Source: Brenneria izbisi (GTDB lineage: Bacteria > Pseudomonadota > Gammaproteobacteria > Enterobacterales > Enterobacteriaceae). From it: DNA of 64,000 bases. The DNA lies in NCBI RefSeq assembly GCF_025840185.1, contig NZ_JAMPJU010000002.1, positions 62,001 to 126,000 of the forward strand, written 5' to 3'. The stretch's first letter is position 1. Each line of letters starts with the position of its first letter. A model generated the notes under the pieces. The model worked only from the letters and a program-made list of their open reading frames with translations, had not been told where the DNA came from and ran no database searches. Both the position numbers and the translations under genes were made by a program. Shown here piece after piece: positions 50,200 through 60,961 of this stretch.

Positions 50200-50456
50200 C
50201 TTTTATTTTCTAATAGTCAAAACCATCGCTAACAGCGTGTTAATCATGACCTTCTTTACATTTTGCTTTAGGTAATTTACAGAGCATGTTGTCTTTTTTG
50301 ATGATCCATGCCGCCTTAAAAAGAAACAAACAGACCGTTACCTCGTCAAAAGTGTCGATGCCACTGTCGAATCCCTCAGCGTCACCCTGCCTTTTTAATA
50401 ATGCTTTCTCGCTCAATCCCTTATCCCCTGCGGCCCCGCGCACGGACTGCGTGACG

Positions 50457-50473
50457 TGGCACGGAATATGCTT
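50457..50473 (+). promoter_or_regulatory. Sigma-54 promoter for the hyf operon
   Basis: TGGCACGGAATATGCTT has the complete -24 element and a -12 element with one mismatch (ATGC for TTGC), GG and GC 10 nt apart, 43 nt before hyfA. In E. coli hyf is sigma-54 dependent with FhlA/HyfR. The 382-bp spacer 50135-50516 also has two TGTCGA motifs at 50354 and 50365 that could be part of an activator site. Confidence 0.78.
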
Positions 50474-50516
50474 TGACGCAGCCAACCTTAACAGACTCTC
50501 CCCGGAGGATAGGGCT

Positions 50517-51143
50517 ATGAACCGCTTCGTCATTGCGGATCCGAAACGCTGTATCGGATGCAACACCTGTATGGCCGCCTGTACCCAGGTACATCGCCGT
50601 CAGGGATTACAAACGCATCCGCGGCTGACGGTAGAGCGTGACCTGGCAGGCACCGCCCCGGTGTTATGCCGCCATTGCGAAGATGCGCCCTGCGCCAGAG
50701 TGTGTCCGGTCAATGCCATTACGCATCAGGATCAGGCGGTGGTGCTGAACGAAAATACCTGTATCGGCTGTAAACTTTGCGCCATTGCCTGTCCCTTTGG
50801 CGCCATCACGCCCTCAGGCAGTAAACCGCTGGCCATACCGACCACCTTCCGCCAGCACATTCCGCTGGCCGAACTTTCCGACGTTCCCGTCAGTGCCGCC
50901 GCGATTCATCCTCTTCTGGCCTGGAACGTCGGCGTTCGCAGTGTCGCCGTGAAATGCGACTTGTGCGCTTTTCAGGATCAGGGGCCGGAATGCGTGCGTG
51001 TCTGCCCCACCAAGGCGCTGTTCATTATCGACGATCAACAAATCGCAAAAACCAACGCGGCGAAACATCGGCAAGCCATGACATGGCCTGCCGGCAACGC
51101 GCCTTTTCCACCCGACGAGCCGATACGGGAGAACAAATTATGA
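50517..51143 (+). CDS. hyfA: Hydrogenase-4 iron-sulfur subunit HyfA
   Basis: Electron-transfer protein of the hydrogenase-4 complex with multiple [4Fe-4S] clusters. 208 residues from ATG 50517, preceded by GGAGG at 8-nt spacing. Ferredoxin motifs: CIGCNTCMAAC near residue 12, CRHCEDAPCARVCP, CIGCKLCAIACPFGAI and CDLCAFQDQGPECVRVCP. Very similar to E. coli HyfA/HydN, and begins MNRFVIADPKRCIGC. First gene of the operon; its TGA overlaps the hyfB ATG. Confidence 0.95.
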   Translation: MNRFVIADPKRCIGCNTCMAACTQVHRRQGLQTHPRLTVERDLAGTAPVLCRHCEDAPCARVCPVNAITHQDQAVVLNENTCIGCKLCAIACPFGAITPSGSKPLAIPTTFRQHIPLAELSDVPVSAAAIHPLLAWNVGVRSVAVKCDLCAFQDQGPECVRVCPTKALFIIDDQQIAKTNAAKHRQAMTWPAGNAPFPPDEPIRENKL

Positions 51144-53158
51144 TGACCTCTCTGGAATGGCTGGCGCTGGCGCTGACGCTATACTGCGCGGGCGCGATAT
51201 TGTCGCTGTGTCTGTCTCGCCATGAATCGCTGGCGATCCCGCTCAGCGGCGTCAGTGCGGCGCTCGGCGGATTATGCGGCATCGCCGCGGCGCTGCCCGT
51301 TCTGCTTGGCGGGCAAGTCTTGACGACGACCTTCATCGGGCCGTTTGCCGACATCGCCCATTTAACCCTGCGACTGGACGCGCTGGCCGCTTTCATGGTG
51401 CTGGTGATTTCCCTGCTGGTGGCGGTCACCGCGCTCTACTCGTTGGCCTATTTGCGTGAGTACCGCGGACGGGCGGGCGCGCTGGGGTTCTTTATGAACC
51501 TGTTTATCGCCTCGATGGTGGCGCTGGTGGTGATCGACAATGCCTTCTACTTTATTATCCTGTTTGAAGTGATGTCGCTAAGTTCTTACTTTCTGGTCAT
51601 TTCCGATCAGGATGACGAAGCCATCAATGCCGGACTGCTGTACTTTCTGATCGCGCATGCCGGTTCCGTGCTGATCATGATTGCATTCTTCCTGCTCTAC
51701 CGGCACAGCGACAGCCTTGATTTCGCCGACTTCCGGCAAGCGTCGCTCTCCGCGCCTCAGGCTTCGCTCATTTTCCTGCTGGCGTTTTTTGGTTTCGGCG
51801 CCAAAGCCGGGATGTTGCCGTTACATGGCTGGCTGCCGCGCGCGCACCCGGCGGCGCCGTCTCATGCATCGGCGCTGATGTCGGGCGTGATGGTGAAAAT
51901 CGGTATTTTCGGCATCATCAAAGTGGGCATTGACCTGCTGGGCGCGACGGAAATCTGGTGGGGCGTGGTGGTGGTGGCGTTTGGCGCCGTCTCGTCGGTG
52001 CTCGGCGTACTGTACGCGCTGGCGGAACACGATATAAAACGGTTGCTGGCTTATCACACCGTGGAAAATATCGGCATCATTCTGATGGGCGTCGGCGTCG
52101 GCATGATCGGCATCGCCAGCCATCATCCTCTGCTCGCGGCGCTCGGCCTGCTCGGTGGGTTGTACCACCTGCTCAATCATGCCGTGTTTAAAGGCTTGCT
52201 GTTTCTGGGCGCCGGCGCGGTGATTTATCGTCTGCACACCAAAGACATGGAGAAAATGGGCGGACTGGCGCGTTTGATGCCTTATACCTCGCTGGCGTTT
52301 CTGGTCGGTTGTATGGCGATCTCCGCGCTGCCGCCGCTAAACGGCTTCGTCAGTGAATGGTTTACCTATCAGTCGCTATTTACGCTCAGTCACGAAGGCA
52401 GTATCTCACTGCGCCTGGTCGCGCCAATCGCCATCGTGATGTTGGCGATCACCGGGGCGCTGGCCGCCATGTGTTTTGTCAAAGTGTACGGCATCAGTTT
52501 TTCCGGCGCGCCGCGCAGCGAAAAAGCGGCGCAAGCGAAAGAAGCGCCCTGGCCGATGACCGCCGCCATGTTGCTGCTGGCGTTATTGTGTCTGTTGCTC
52601 GGCGTCGGCGCCAGCGACATTGCGCCGGTTATTGCACGAGTTGCCGCCAGCCTGACTCACAGCGCCGCGCCCGCGGTAGCGCAAGGTTCGCTGGTTTTCC
52701 CCGGCGATCCCGGACAGACCTCGCTCTCCACGCCGCTTATTTTCATACTGTTGCTGGCTTTGCCGCTCCTGCCGTTGCTGCTGTATGTCGGCTGCAAAGG
52801 CGCACGGTTGCATTTCCGCCGGCGCGGTACGCCATGGGCCTGCGGCTATGCGTATGAACCCGCGATGGCCGCCTCCGCCGCCGGTTTCACTCAACCGCTG
52901 CGGGTAATGTTCTCGCCGCTTTACCGGCTGCGTAAAACGCTTGATCCCGCTCCGATGATGCAAAACGCGCTGGAGCGAACCACCCTGACCGCCGAACGGG
53001 TGGAACCATTGTGGGATAACCGCCTGGTGCTGCCGCTAGTGAGCGGGGTACGGAAAATCGGTCGGGCGGTGCAATGGATCCAGAATGGTGATTTTCGGAT
53101 TTATTGCCTGTATGTCGTCGCCGCACTGGTGATCTTGCTATTGGTGACAATGGTCTGA
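51140..53158 (+). CDS. hyfB: Hydrogenase-4 membrane subunit HyfB
   Basis: Large NuoL/M/N-like proton-pumping subunit, 672 residues, the same as E. coli HyfB. About 16 membrane segments. Antiporter-type motifs include FEVMSLSSYFLVISDQDDEA (key Glu), FGFGAKAGMLPLHGWLPRAH with the conserved Lys, DIKRLLAYHTVENIGII and GGLYHLLNHAVFKGLLFLGA. Starts at ATG 51140 in a 4-nt overlap with hyfA (ATGA), with GGAG 8 nt upstream. The long C-terminal extension is as in HyfB and HycC. Confidence 0.95.
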   Translation: MMTSLEWLALALTLYCAGAILSLCLSRHESLAIPLSGVSAALGGLCGIAAALPVLLGGQVLTTTFIGPFADIAHLTLRLDALAAFMVLVISLLVAVTALYSLAYLREYRGRAGALGFFMNLFIASMVALVVIDNAFYFIILFEVMSLSSYFLVISDQDDEAINAGLLYFLIAHAGSVLIMIAFFLLYRHSDSLDFADFRQASLSAPQASLIFLLAFFGFGAKAGMLPLHGWLPRAHPAAPSHASALMSGVMVKIGIFGIIKVGIDLLGATEIWWGVVVVAFGAVSSVLGVLYALAEHDIKRLLAYHTVENIGIILMGVGVGMIGIASHHPLLAALGLLGGLYHLLNHAVFKGLLFLGAGAVIYRLHTKDMEKMGGLARLMPYTSLAFLVGCMAISALPPLNGFVSEWFTYQSLFTLSHEGSISLRLVAPIAIVMLAITGALAAMCFVKVYGISFSGAPRSEKAAQAKEAPWPMTAAMLLLALLCLLLGVGASDIAPVIARVAASLTHSAAPAVAQGSLVFPGDPGQTSLSTPLIFILLLALPLLPLLLYVGCKGARLHFRRRGTPWACGYAYEPAMAASAAGFTQPLRVMFSPLYRLRKTLDPAPMMQNALERTTLTAERVEPLWDNRLVLPLVSGVRKIGRAVQWIQNGDFRIYCLYVVAALVILLLVTMV

Positions 53159-53168
53159 GGAGAACAAG

Positions 53169-54140
53169 ATGATCACTGGAAGCTCAATCCCCAACGACGC
53201 GCCGATGCTGACCACCCTGCTGCTTTGCGCCATGATTCAGGCCGTGTTCCTGCTGGCCATCGCGCCATTGATGACCGGCATGGCGAGAGTTATTCGCGCC
53301 AAGATGCACTCACGTCAGGGACCGGGCGTCTGGCAGGATTACCGCGATATTTTCAAGCTGCTGAAACGTCAGGATGTCTCCCCACAGCATGCGGGCGGGG
53401 TGTTTCGGCTGATGCCTTATATCCTGATCGGCACGATGCTGCTGGTCGCTATGACCTTGCCTATCGTGACCTGGATCTCCCCGTTCGGTTCAGGGGGCGA
53501 TGTCATTACCCTGCTTTATCTGTTCGCCCTGTTCCGCTTCTTCTTTGCGCTGGCCGGATTGGATTCAGGCAGTTCATTCGCCGGTATTGGCGCCAGCCGC
53601 GAACTGACGCTCGGCATTCTGGTTGAACCAATCCTGATCCTGGCGCTGCTGGTGGTGGCGCTGATCGCCGGTTCCACCAATATCGGCAACATCAGCAGCA
53701 CACTGGCCGCCCGTCCCTGGCTATCACCGACCGCCACGCTGATGGCGTTACTGGCCTGCGCATTCGCCGCCTTTATCGAAATGGGAAAAATTCCGTTTGA
53801 TGTGGCGGAAGCCGAACAGGAGTTGCAGGAAGGCCCGTTGACGGAATATTCCGGGGCCGGATTAGCACTGGTGAAATGGGGCATCAGTCTGAAACAGGTG
53901 GTGGTGGCGGCGTTGTTTCTATCGATCTTCATTCCGTTCGGCAAAGCGGAAACCTTCACGCTGGCCGCCCTGTGCATCGGAACGATCGCGTTTGTCGTCA
54001 AACTGACGGTGGTGTTTTTCGTGGCGGCCATCATTGAGAACAGTCTGGCCCGCGGGCGATTCCTGCTGACAGGACACGTAACATGGCTGGGCTTTGGCGT
54101 CGCGGCGCTGGCGTTCGTTTTCTATCTTACTGGTCTATAA
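53169..54140 (+). CDS. hyfC: Hydrogenase-4 membrane subunit HyfC
   Basis: NuoH-like membrane anchor that links the hydrogenase module to the proton-pumping arm. 323 residues with about eight membrane segments. Conserved loops: RAKMHSRQGPGVWQDYRDIF near residue 43, LDSGSSFAGIGASRELTLG, and MGKIPFDVAEAEQELQEGPL, the charged quinone-type loop shared with NuoH. GAGGAGAA precedes the ATG. It is 10 nt after hyfB. Confidence 0.95.
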   Translation: MITGSSIPNDAPMLTTLLLCAMIQAVFLLAIAPLMTGMARVIRAKMHSRQGPGVWQDYRDIFKLLKRQDVSPQHAGGVFRLMPYILIGTMLLVAMTLPIVTWISPFGSGGDVITLLYLFALFRFFFALAGLDSGSSFAGIGASRELTLGILVEPILILALLVVALIAGSTNIGNISSTLAARPWLSPTATLMALLACAFAAFIEMGKIPFDVAEAEQELQEGPLTEYSGAGLALVKWGISLKQVVVAALFLSIFIPFGKAETFTLAALCIGTIAFVVKLTVVFFVAAIIENSLARGRFLLTGHVTWLGFGVAALAFVFYLTGL

Positions 54141-54156
54141 GGAGTAAGCATTCATC

Positions 54157-55611
54157 ATGGAGACGGTTATCATAAAGAATGTTGCCCTTGCGACCTTGCT
54201 GCTGCCCTTCATTGGCGCCTTGTGGATCGCCGTCGCGCCGCAACGACAGGCCAAATGGTTATGCTGTCTGTTTTCTCTGCTGGCGACGCTTGGCATGGGG
54301 TGGCTGGCCGCTAACTATCTCATCGGCGGCAAAACCGATATGGTCTATACCCTGTACCGCTATGGTCAGGCGGAATTATTCGGCTTTCAGTTCGACAGAC
54401 TCAGCCTGCTGATAGGTTTCGCCGTGGTGTTTCTCGGTTTGCTGGTCAGTATTTATTCAACCGGTTATATGACGCCCGGAAACCGTGAACACCCGCATGA
54501 AGGCACCAATCGTTATTATGCGTTTCTGCTGGTGTTTATTGGCGCAATGGCGGGCTTGACGCTCTCTTCAACGCTGCTGGGGCAACTGCTGTTCTTCGAA
54601 ATTACCGGCGGCTGCTCCTGGGCGTTAATCGGTTATTATCAGCAGCCCAAATCCCTGCGTTCAGCGCTGAAAGCGCTACTGATTACCCACATCGCCTCAA
54701 TCGGACTCTATCTGGCGGCCGCCTGGTTATTCGTCAGCACCGGCACGTTCGCGCTGAGCGCTCTGACGCAGTTGGATAGCGATGGCAAGATTATCGTGTT
54801 CGGCGGCATCCTGTTCGCCGCGTGGGGTAAATCCGCTCAGTTGCCGCTGCACATGTGGCTGCCGGACGCCATGGAAGCGCCAACGCCCGTCAGCGCTTAC
54901 CTGCATGCGGCATCGATGGTGAAAGTCGGCGTCTATATCTTTGCCCGCGCGATTTTGTCAGCGGAACAAGTGCCGCACATCATTGGTGTTGTCGGCATCG
55001 TGATGGCGACCATTACACTGGTGTATGGCTTTATTCTGTATCTGCCGCAGAAAGACATGAAGCGGTTGCTCGCCTACTCCACCATCACCCAACTTTCCTA
55101 CATTTTCTTTGCCTTGTCGCTGGCGATATTCGGCTCACGTATGGCATTCGACGCCGGCGTAGCCTACATCTTCAACCATGCTTTTGCTAAAAGCCTGTTT
55201 TTCCTGATAGCCGGTGCGCTCAGCTACAGTTGCGGCACCCGGATGTTGCCGAAGCTGAAAGGCATTATGCGGAAAAAGCCGTTGCTGGGCATCGGCTTTT
55301 GCGTCGCTGCGCTGGCGATTACCGGCGTGCCGCCGTTTAACGGGTTCTTCAGTAAATTCCCGTTGTTTGCCGCTGGTTTCGTCTTGTCCCGCGAATACGT
55401 CTGGCTGTTGCCGCTGCTCATTATCACGCTGATTGAATCAGTCGCCAGTTTCGCCTGGTTCCTCTACTGGTTTGGTCGCGTCGTGCCTGGCGAACCGTCC
55501 GAAGAAATTGCCGCGGCCTCGCCGGTGCCCTGGGCGATGCAGGGCGTACTAATCGTGCTGATTGTCATGTCGGTCGGCTCAAGCGTTATTGCCGCCGTCT
55601 GGCTGAGCTAA
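54157..55611 (+). CDS. hyfD: Hydrogenase-4 antiporter-like subunit HyfD
   Basis: Antiporter-type membrane protein found in hydrogenase-4 but absent from hydrogenase-3, 484 residues. Characteristic stretches are LFFEITGGCSWALIGYYQQP with the key acidic residue, GKSAQLPLHMWLPDAMEAPTP with its Lys, LQ-type [20 protein letters not shown] and YIFNHAFAKSLFFLIAGALS. About 14 membrane helices. Together with HyfB and HyfF this gives three pump-like subunits, a complex-I-like arm. Confidence 0.95.
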   Translation: METVIIKNVALATLLLPFIGALWIAVAPQRQAKWLCCLFSLLATLGMGWLAANYLIGGKTDMVYTLYRYGQAELFGFQFDRLSLLIGFAVVFLGLLVSIYSTGYMTPGNREHPHEGTNRYYAFLLVFIGAMAGLTLSSTLLGQLLFFEITGGCSWALIGYYQQPKSLRSALKALLITHIASIGLYLAAAWLFVSTGTFALSALTQLDSDGKIIVFGGILFAAWGKSAQLPLHMWLPDAMEAPTPVSAYLHAASMVKVGVYIFARAILSAEQVPHIIGVVGIVMATITLVYGFILYLPQKDMKRLLAYSTITQLSYIFFALSLAIFGSRMAFDAGVAYIFNHAFAKSLFFLIAGALSYSCGTRMLPKLKGIMRKKPLLGIGFCVAALAITGVPPFNGFFSKFPLFAAGFVLSREYVWLLPLLIITLIESVASFAWFLYWFGRVVPGEPSEEIAAASPVPWAMQGVLIVLIVMSVGSSVIAAVWLS

Positions 55612-55617
55612 GGATGA

Positions 55618-56286
55618 ATGATGACTGGATCCCTGATAGTGAATAACCTGATAGTAAATAATCTGGCCGGATTGCTGATCATTACCTCTCTGTTGGTGAT
55701 CGCCGCTCGTCGTCCCGCGCTCTCCGCCTGCCTGTACGCGCTGCAATCGCTGGTGCTGGTGCTGATTTTTCTCTCGCTGGCCGATCTGTTGCAGGCGCAG
55801 CAACTCTACACCTGGTCGCTGACCGCGTTCATCACCAAAGTCGTGCTGGTTCCGGCCATTATGTACTGGGCTTTTCGCAAACTGGACGACCCGCTGGCCG
55901 ATGGCGGCGTGGTCAGCCCAGTGATGATTATGTTGCTGGCGGCGGTGATTGTGGTGCTGTGCTACTTCGTGGTGGCGCCGGTTAAATTACCTATGGTGGC
56001 CGAACTGAAACCCGCGTTGGCCGTCTCCCTCGGTCACTTTATGATCGGCCTGCTGTGCATCGTCACCCAACGCAATATTCTCAAACAGGTTTTCGGCTAC
56101 TGCCTGATGGAAAACGGCGCGCATCTGACGCTGGCGTTGCTGGCGAACCGTGCGCCGGAACTGGTGGAAATCGGCATTGCGACCGATGCGATTTTCGCGG
56201 TGATCGTGATGGCGCTGATGGCCCGTAAAATCTACCGCACGCTCCACACGCTGGATGTGCGACAACTGACAACGTTGAAAGGGTGA
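55618..56286 (+). CDS. hyfE: Hydrogenase-4 small membrane subunit HyfE
   Basis: NuoK-like small membrane subunit specific to hydrogenase-4, 222 residues with about seven membrane segments. [24 protein letters not shown] helices (here [16 protein letters not shown]), [40 protein letters not shown] and [20 protein letters not shown] are conserved. The N-terminus carries a five-residue tandem duplication: LIVNN occurs twice before LAGLL, from a 15-nt repeat at 55633-55662, where E. coli HyfE has a single IVNNLAGL. Two adjacent ATGs (55618, 55621) are possible starts. Confidence 0.94.
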   Translation: MMTGSLIVNNLIVNNLAGLLIITSLLVIAARRPALSACLYALQSLVLVLIFLSLADLLQAQQLYTWSLTAFITKVVLVPAIMYWAFRKLDDPLADGGVVSPVMIMLLAAVIVVLCYFVVAPVKLPMVAELKPALAVSLGHFMIGLLCIVTQRNILKQVFGYCLMENGAHLTLALLANRAPELVEIGIATDAIFAVIVMALMARKIYRTLHTLDVRQLTTLKG

Positions 56287-57860
56287 AGGAGATGACCAAT
56301 ATCGATTTGCTGCTCACCCTGCTGGCAACACCGTTCATTACCGCGCTGCTTGCCTTTCTCTGTCGGCTGGCTGGCAGTCATGCCCGCACGCTGGTAACTA
56401 TGCTCCACCTGCTGGGTCTGACCGTGCTGCTGGTGGCTTCCCTGTCGCTGGTCTGGATGGTGTATCAGTACGGCGAAATACTGGCGCTACACAACTGGCT
56501 GCACCTCGACAGCCTGAGCGCACTGTTTCTGGCGATCCTCGGCGTGATTGGCTTCATCACCGGCCTTTATTCCGTCGGCTATATGCGCCACGAAGTGAAC
56601 AGCGGTGAAATTACCGTCGTCACCCTGTGTTATTACTACGGTTTTTTCCATCTGTTTCTCTTCACTATGCTGTTGGTGATCACCAGCAACAACCTGATCG
56701 TGATGTGGGCGGCTATCGAAGCCACCACGCTGAGTTCCGCTTTTCTGGTCGGGCTTTATGGCCAGCGTTCATCGTTGGAAGCGGCCTGGAAATACATCAT
56801 TATTTGTACCGTCGGCGTAGCGTTCGGTCTATACGGAACGGTGCTGGTATATTCCAACGCGGCCAGCGTCATGAGTGAGCCGGGAAACGCCATTTTCTGG
56901 ACGGAAGTGTTGCAGCACGCGGGCGAGTTGGACAATACCCTGATGCATCTGGCGTTTATCTTCATCCTGATCGGTTTCGGCACCAAAACCGGGCTATTCC
57001 CGATGCACGCCTGGTTGCCGGACGCCCACAGCGAAGCGCCCAGCCCGACCAGCGCGTTACTTTCCGCCGTCCTGCTTAACTGCGCCTTGCTGGTGATTGT
57101 GCGTTATTACATCATCGTCAGCGCCGCGCTCGGCCCTGAATATCCGCGCCAACTGCTGCTGGTATTCGGCCTGTTGTCGGTGGCGGTCGCCGCGTTTTTG
57201 ATGTTGGTGCAGCGTGACATGAAGCGTCTGCTAGCCTATTCGAGCGTCGAGAATATGGGGCTGATTGCCGTCGCGCTGGGCATCGGCGGGCCACTGGGGA
57301 TCTTCGCCGCGCTGCTGCATACCCTGAATCATAGCCTGGCGAAAACGCTGTTATTTTGCGGTTCCGGCAACGTGCTGTTGAAGTACGGTACGCGCGATAT
57401 GGATGCGGTGAAAGGCATTATGCGCGTCACCCCGCTCACCGGCGCACTGTTGGCCGGCGGCGCATTAGCGCTCGGCGGCATGCCGCCATTCAATATTTTC
57501 CTGAGTGAGTTTATGACCGTCAGCGCCGGTATCAGCGCCGGATACCGTTGGCTGGTCATCATCCTGTTGATCTTGCTGACTATTGTTCTGGCCGGACTGG
57601 TGCGCATGGTTGCCGGTACGGTGCTGGGCAGCAGCCCGGAAGCCGTCGGTAAAGGCGAGTTGGGCCTGCTGACCACCGCGCCGATGGTGTTGCTGATGGC
57701 GCTCATGCTGATAATGGGCACCCATATTCCTCAGCCGGTACTGCAACTGCTGGAGAATGCCGCCACTGTGGTACAGAACCTCGCCCCGGATAATAACCTT
57801 ACCCCGCTGGCAGAACACTCGTCGCTAACCCCTTCCCGTCAGGAGATGTACCGTGATTAA
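56283..57860 (+). CDS. hyfF: Hydrogenase-4 antiporter-like subunit HyfF
   Basis: Third NuoL/M/N-like subunit of hydrogenase-4, 525 residues (E. coli 526). Motifs: [20 protein letters not shown] with the key Glu, [20 protein letters not shown] with its Lys, [20 protein letters not shown] and [20 protein letters not shown]. The start is unclear: GTG 56283 overlaps the hyfE stop (GTGA), while ATG 56292 has GAAGGAG immediately before it with no spacing, so reinitiation at GTG is preferred. Ends overlapping hyfG by 8 nt. Confidence 0.94.
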   Translation: MKEMTNIDLLLTLLATPFITALLAFLCRLAGSHARTLVTMLHLLGLTVLLVASLSLVWMVYQYGEILALHNWLHLDSLSALFLAILGVIGFITGLYSVGYMRHEVNSGEITVVTLCYYYGFFHLFLFTMLLVITSNNLIVMWAAIEATTLSSAFLVGLYGQRSSLEAAWKYIIICTVGVAFGLYGTVLVYSNAASVMSEPGNAIFWTEVLQHAGELDNTLMHLAFIFILIGFGTKTGLFPMHAWLPDAHSEAPSPTSALLSAVLLNCALLVIVRYYIIVSAALGPEYPRQLLLVFGLLSVAVAAFLMLVQRDMKRLLAYSSVENMGLIAVALGIGGPLGIFAALLHTLNHSLAKTLLFCGSGNVLLKYGTRDMDAVKGIMRVTPLTGALLAGGALALGGMPPFNIFLSEFMTVSAGISAGYRWLVIILLILLTIVLAGLVRMVAGTVLGSSPEAVGKGELGLLTTAPMVLLMALMLIMGTHIPQPVLQLLENAATVVQNLAPDNNLTPLAEHSSLTPSRQEMYRD

Positions 57861-59592
57861 TGAACAACCGGTTCCCAGCCAGATTTCCTCTGCCGACAAA
57901 ATCGGCGCGGGCTATATCGCGCAGGTCAGACAGCAATTTCCGGCGGCCATACTGGAAGAAGCGTGGCAAACCCATGATCAACTGACGCTGACGGTAAAAC
58001 TGAATAGGTTGCCGGAGGTGGTCGAATTCCTTTACTACCAGCAAGGCGGCTGGCTACCCGTGCTGTTCGGCAACGATGAGCGCTCGTTGAACGGCTGTTT
58101 TGCGATTTATTACGTGCTATCGATGGAGGCGGGGGAGAAGTGCTGGATCATCGTCAAAGCGTTGGTGGATGCGAATAATCCGGAGTTTCCGTCCGTGACG
58201 CCCCGCGTACCCGCCGCCGTCTGGGGCGAGCGCGAGATCCGCGATATGTACGGCCTGATCCCGGTTGGTCTGCCCGATGAGCGCCGTCTGGTATTGCCGG
58301 ACGACTGGCCGGATGACCTCTATCCGCTGCGTAAAGACGCGATGGACTACCGTCAGCGCCCCGCCCCGACGCAGGATGAAGAGTCCTATCCGTTCGTTAA
58401 CGAAGGCGGCGGCGCGGCACGCGTGGTGCCGATTGGCCCGTTGCATGTCACTTCTGACGAACCTGGTCATTTTCGGCTGTTTGTCGATGGGGAACAGATT
58501 GTCGATGCGGACTATCGGTTGTTTTATGTCCATCGCGGGATGGAAAAGCTGGCGGAAACGCGCATGGGCTACAACGAAGTCACCTTTCTGTCAGACCGGG
58601 TGTGCGGCATCTGCGGTTTTACCCACAGCGTGGCTTACGCCTCTTCCATTGAAAACGCGCTGGGGATCGTGGTGCCGCCACGGGCGCACAGCATCCGTAG
58701 TATTTTGCTGGAAGTGGAGCGGCTGCACAGTCATCTGCTGAACATCGGGCTGTCCAGCCACTTTGTCGGCTTCGATACCGGTTTCATGCAATTTTTCCGT
58801 ATTCGCGAGAAGTCGATGACTATCGCCGAGCTTCTGACCGGTGCGCGCAAAACCTACGGGCTCAACCTGATTGGCGGCATTCGCCGCGATATTCTGAAAG
58901 ACGACCGGTTAAAAACCATTAAGCTGATCCACGAAATGCGGACCGACATCACTCAGCTTTCAGACATGCTGCTCAATACCCCCAACATGCTGCAACGTAC
59001 CCAGGGCATTGGCATTCTTGATAAAAAAGTGGCCCGCGATTACAGCCCGGTCGGGCCGATGATCCGCGCCAGCGGCTTCAAACGGGATATGCGGATCGAT
59101 CATCCTTATGCCGGTTATCTTGATCTGCCGATGGAACTGCATCACCTGGATGCGGGTGACGTGTACTCACGTCTGCTGGTGCGGGTACGCGAGGTGTTCA
59201 CCTCACTGGCGATGATTGAATATGGTCTGGACAACCTGCCGGAAGGCGCGCTGCTGAACGAGCATTTCTCCTATCAGCCGCATAAGTTCGCGCTGGGCTT
59301 TGCCGAAGCGCCGCGTGGAGAAGACGTACACTGGAGTATGACCGGCGATAATCAGAAGCTGTTCCGCTGGCGTTGCCGGGCCGCCACTTATGCCAACTGG
59401 CCGGTACTGCGTTATATGTTGCGCGGCAACACCATTTCCGACGCGCCGCTGATCATCGGCAGCCTCGATCCCTGTTACTCCTGTACCGATCGGGTCACGC
59501 TGATTGATGTAAGAAAACAGAAAGCCACCACCATTCCGTATAAAGAAATGGAACGTTACGGCCTGGAGCGCACCAATTCGCCGCTCAAGTAG
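57853..59592 (+). CDS. hyfG: Hydrogenase-4 large (catalytic NiFe) subunit HyfG
   Basis: Catalytic subunit carrying the NiFe site; NuoC-like N-terminus (about 1-170) fused to a NuoD-like hydrogenase domain. 579 residues from GTG 57853 (AGGAG at 7-nt spacing). The four nickel/iron cysteines are C251 and C254 ([11 protein letters not shown]) and C541 and C544 (DPCYSCTDR). After R547 a 32-residue tail ending TNSPLK remains, the maturation peptide expected to be removed by the HycI-type protease encoded downstream. Other blocks: [21 protein letters not shown] and [20 protein letters not shown]. Confidence 0.97.
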   Translation: MINEQPVPSQISSADKIGAGYIAQVRQQFPAAILEEAWQTHDQLTLTVKLNRLPEVVEFLYYQQGGWLPVLFGNDERSLNGCFAIYYVLSMEAGEKCWIIVKALVDANNPEFPSVTPRVPAAVWGEREIRDMYGLIPVGLPDERRLVLPDDWPDDLYPLRKDAMDYRQRPAPTQDEESYPFVNEGGGAARVVPIGPLHVTSDEPGHFRLFVDGEQIVDADYRLFYVHRGMEKLAETRMGYNEVTFLSDRVCGICGFTHSVAYASSIENALGIVVPPRAHSIRSILLEVERLHSHLLNIGLSSHFVGFDTGFMQFFRIREKSMTIAELLTGARKTYGLNLIGGIRRDILKDDRLKTIKLIHEMRTDITQLSDMLLNTPNMLQRTQGIGILDKKVARDYSPVGPMIRASGFKRDMRIDHPYAGYLDLPMELHHLDAGDVYSRLLVRVREVFTSLAMIEYGLDNLPEGALLNEHFSYQPHKFALGFAEAPRGEDVHWSMTGDNQKLFRWRCRAATYANWPVLRYMLRGNTISDAPLIIGSLDPCYSCTDRVTLIDVRKQKATTIPYKEMERYGLERTNSPLK

Positions 59593-59603
59593 AGGGATGA
59601 ATC

Positions 59604-60188
59604 ATGTTGAAACTGTTTAAAACCATCATCCAGGCGGGCGACAGTACGGTGAAGTACCCGTTCAAGCCGCTGGCGGTGTCGGCGGGGTTTCGCGGCAAGC
59701 CAGAGTACGACGCCAGACAGTGCATCGCGTGCGCGGCCTGCACCACGGCCTGTCCCGCCAATGCGCTGACAATGGAAACCGACATCGCCAGCGGCACCCG
59801 CTCCTGGCAGTTGTTTCTGGGGCGCTGTATTTTCTGCGGACGCTGTGAGGAAGTCTGCCCGACACGCGCCATCGTGCTGTCGCAGGCGTTTGAGATGGCG
59901 GTCATCCGTAAGGCCGATCTCTACCAGCGAGCGACATTTACCCTGCTGGACTGCCATGTCTGCCGCCGCCCTTTCGCCCCGCAAAAAGAGGTGGAATACG
60001 TTATGGCGCTGCTGGCGCAATCAGGCCAGTCAGAAGAGAGCGTGGAAGCGCAACGCGCCCACTTTGCCACCTGCCCGGAATGCAAACGTAAACAGAATAT
60101 GAATCACCGAGGCAATGTCATGCTGAGCCAGCATCTTTCCGCGGCAACCGGCAAACCATCCGCCTCCCGGAAAGGGAGCAACTCATGA
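59604..60188 (+). CDS. hyfH: Hydrogenase-4 iron-sulfur subunit HyfH
   Basis: NuoI-like ferredoxin subunit of 194 residues passing electrons to the NiFe module. Two [4Fe-4S] motifs: [16 protein letters not shown] near residue 43 and [16 protein letters not shown] near 76. The C-terminal part has further Cys pairs (CHVC, CPEC) that may bind a metal, as in HycF/HyfH. GAGGGATG precedes the ATG. Its stop overlaps the hyfI start (ATGA). Confidence 0.95.
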   Translation: MLKLFKTIIQAGDSTVKYPFKPLAVSAGFRGKPEYDARQCIACAACTTACPANALTMETDIASGTRSWQLFLGRCIFCGRCEEVCPTRAIVLSQAFEMAVIRKADLYQRATFTLLDCHVCRRPFAPQKEVEYVMALLAQSGQSEESVEAQRAHFATCPECKRKQNMNHRGNVMLSQHLSAATGKPSASRKGSNS

Positions 60189-60961
60189 GCATCTTGTCCA
60201 ACTACCGCACCACACCGATCGCGCTGGACGAACAGGCGCAAAAGCTCAAAAAGACGCTGTTGAAAGATATTCAGCGTTCTGCTTACGTGTACCGCGTCGA
60301 CTGCGGCGGCTGCAATGGTTGCGAAATTGAAATCTTCGCCGCAATCACGCCACTGTTTGATGCCGAACGCTTCGGCATCAAAGTCGTCGCGTCGCCGCGT
60401 CACGCCGATATCCTGCTGTTTACCGGCGCCGTAACCCGCGCGATGCGTGCCCCCGCGTTGCGCGCCTACGAATCAGCGCCTGATCCGAAAATCTGTATTT
60501 CCTACGGCGCCTGTGGCTGCGGCGGCGGGATCTTTCATGACCTGTATTGCGTCTGGGGAGGCAGCGACACGATTGTACCGATCGATGTCTATATTCCGGG
60601 CTGTCCGCCGACGCCCGCGGCAACCATTTACGGGTTTGCCGTCGCGCTGGGATTGCTGGAGCAGAAACTACACGGCAGCGACCATCAGCAAACCGCGGAT
60701 GAAAAGGTCGCCTTGATTCATCCTGACGTACCGCTGGATCTGCGTATTTTGCTGGAGCGAGAAGCCAGACGCATGGCCGGATATCGTCAGGGGCGGGAAA
60801 TCAGCGATGCGTTTCTGGCCCGGTTGGAGAATCAACCGCTGGACGGGCTGGATCAGCGTATCGCCCACTGGCTGCAAGAGCGTAATGATCCACGCCTGAA
60901 TGAAATTGTCGGGCAGTTACAGCAAATCTATCTATCGCTATTGCAGGGAGCACGTTATTGA
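60185..60961 (+). CDS. hyfI: Hydrogenase-4 small subunit HyfI
   Basis: NuoB-like small subunit holding the [4Fe-4S] cluster next to the NiFe site, 258 residues. The cluster cysteines lie in [15 protein letters not shown] near residue 39, [14 protein letters not shown] near 107 and [10 protein letters not shown] near 138. No twin-arginine signal, so it is cytoplasmic-facing like HycG. Overlaps hyfH by 4 nt and hyfJ by 1 nt. Confidence 0.96.
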   Translation: MSILSNYRTTPIALDEQAQKLKKTLLKDIQRSAYVYRVDCGGCNGCEIEIFAAITPLFDAERFGIKVVASPRHADILLFTGAVTRAMRAPALRAYESAPDPKICISYGACGCGGGIFHDLYCVWGGSDTIVPIDVYIPGCPPTPAATIYGFAVALGLLEQKLHGSDHQQTADEKVALIHPDVPLDLRILLEREARRMAGYRQGREISDAFLARLENQPLDGLDQRIAHWLQERNDPRLNEIVGQLQQIYLSLLQGARY

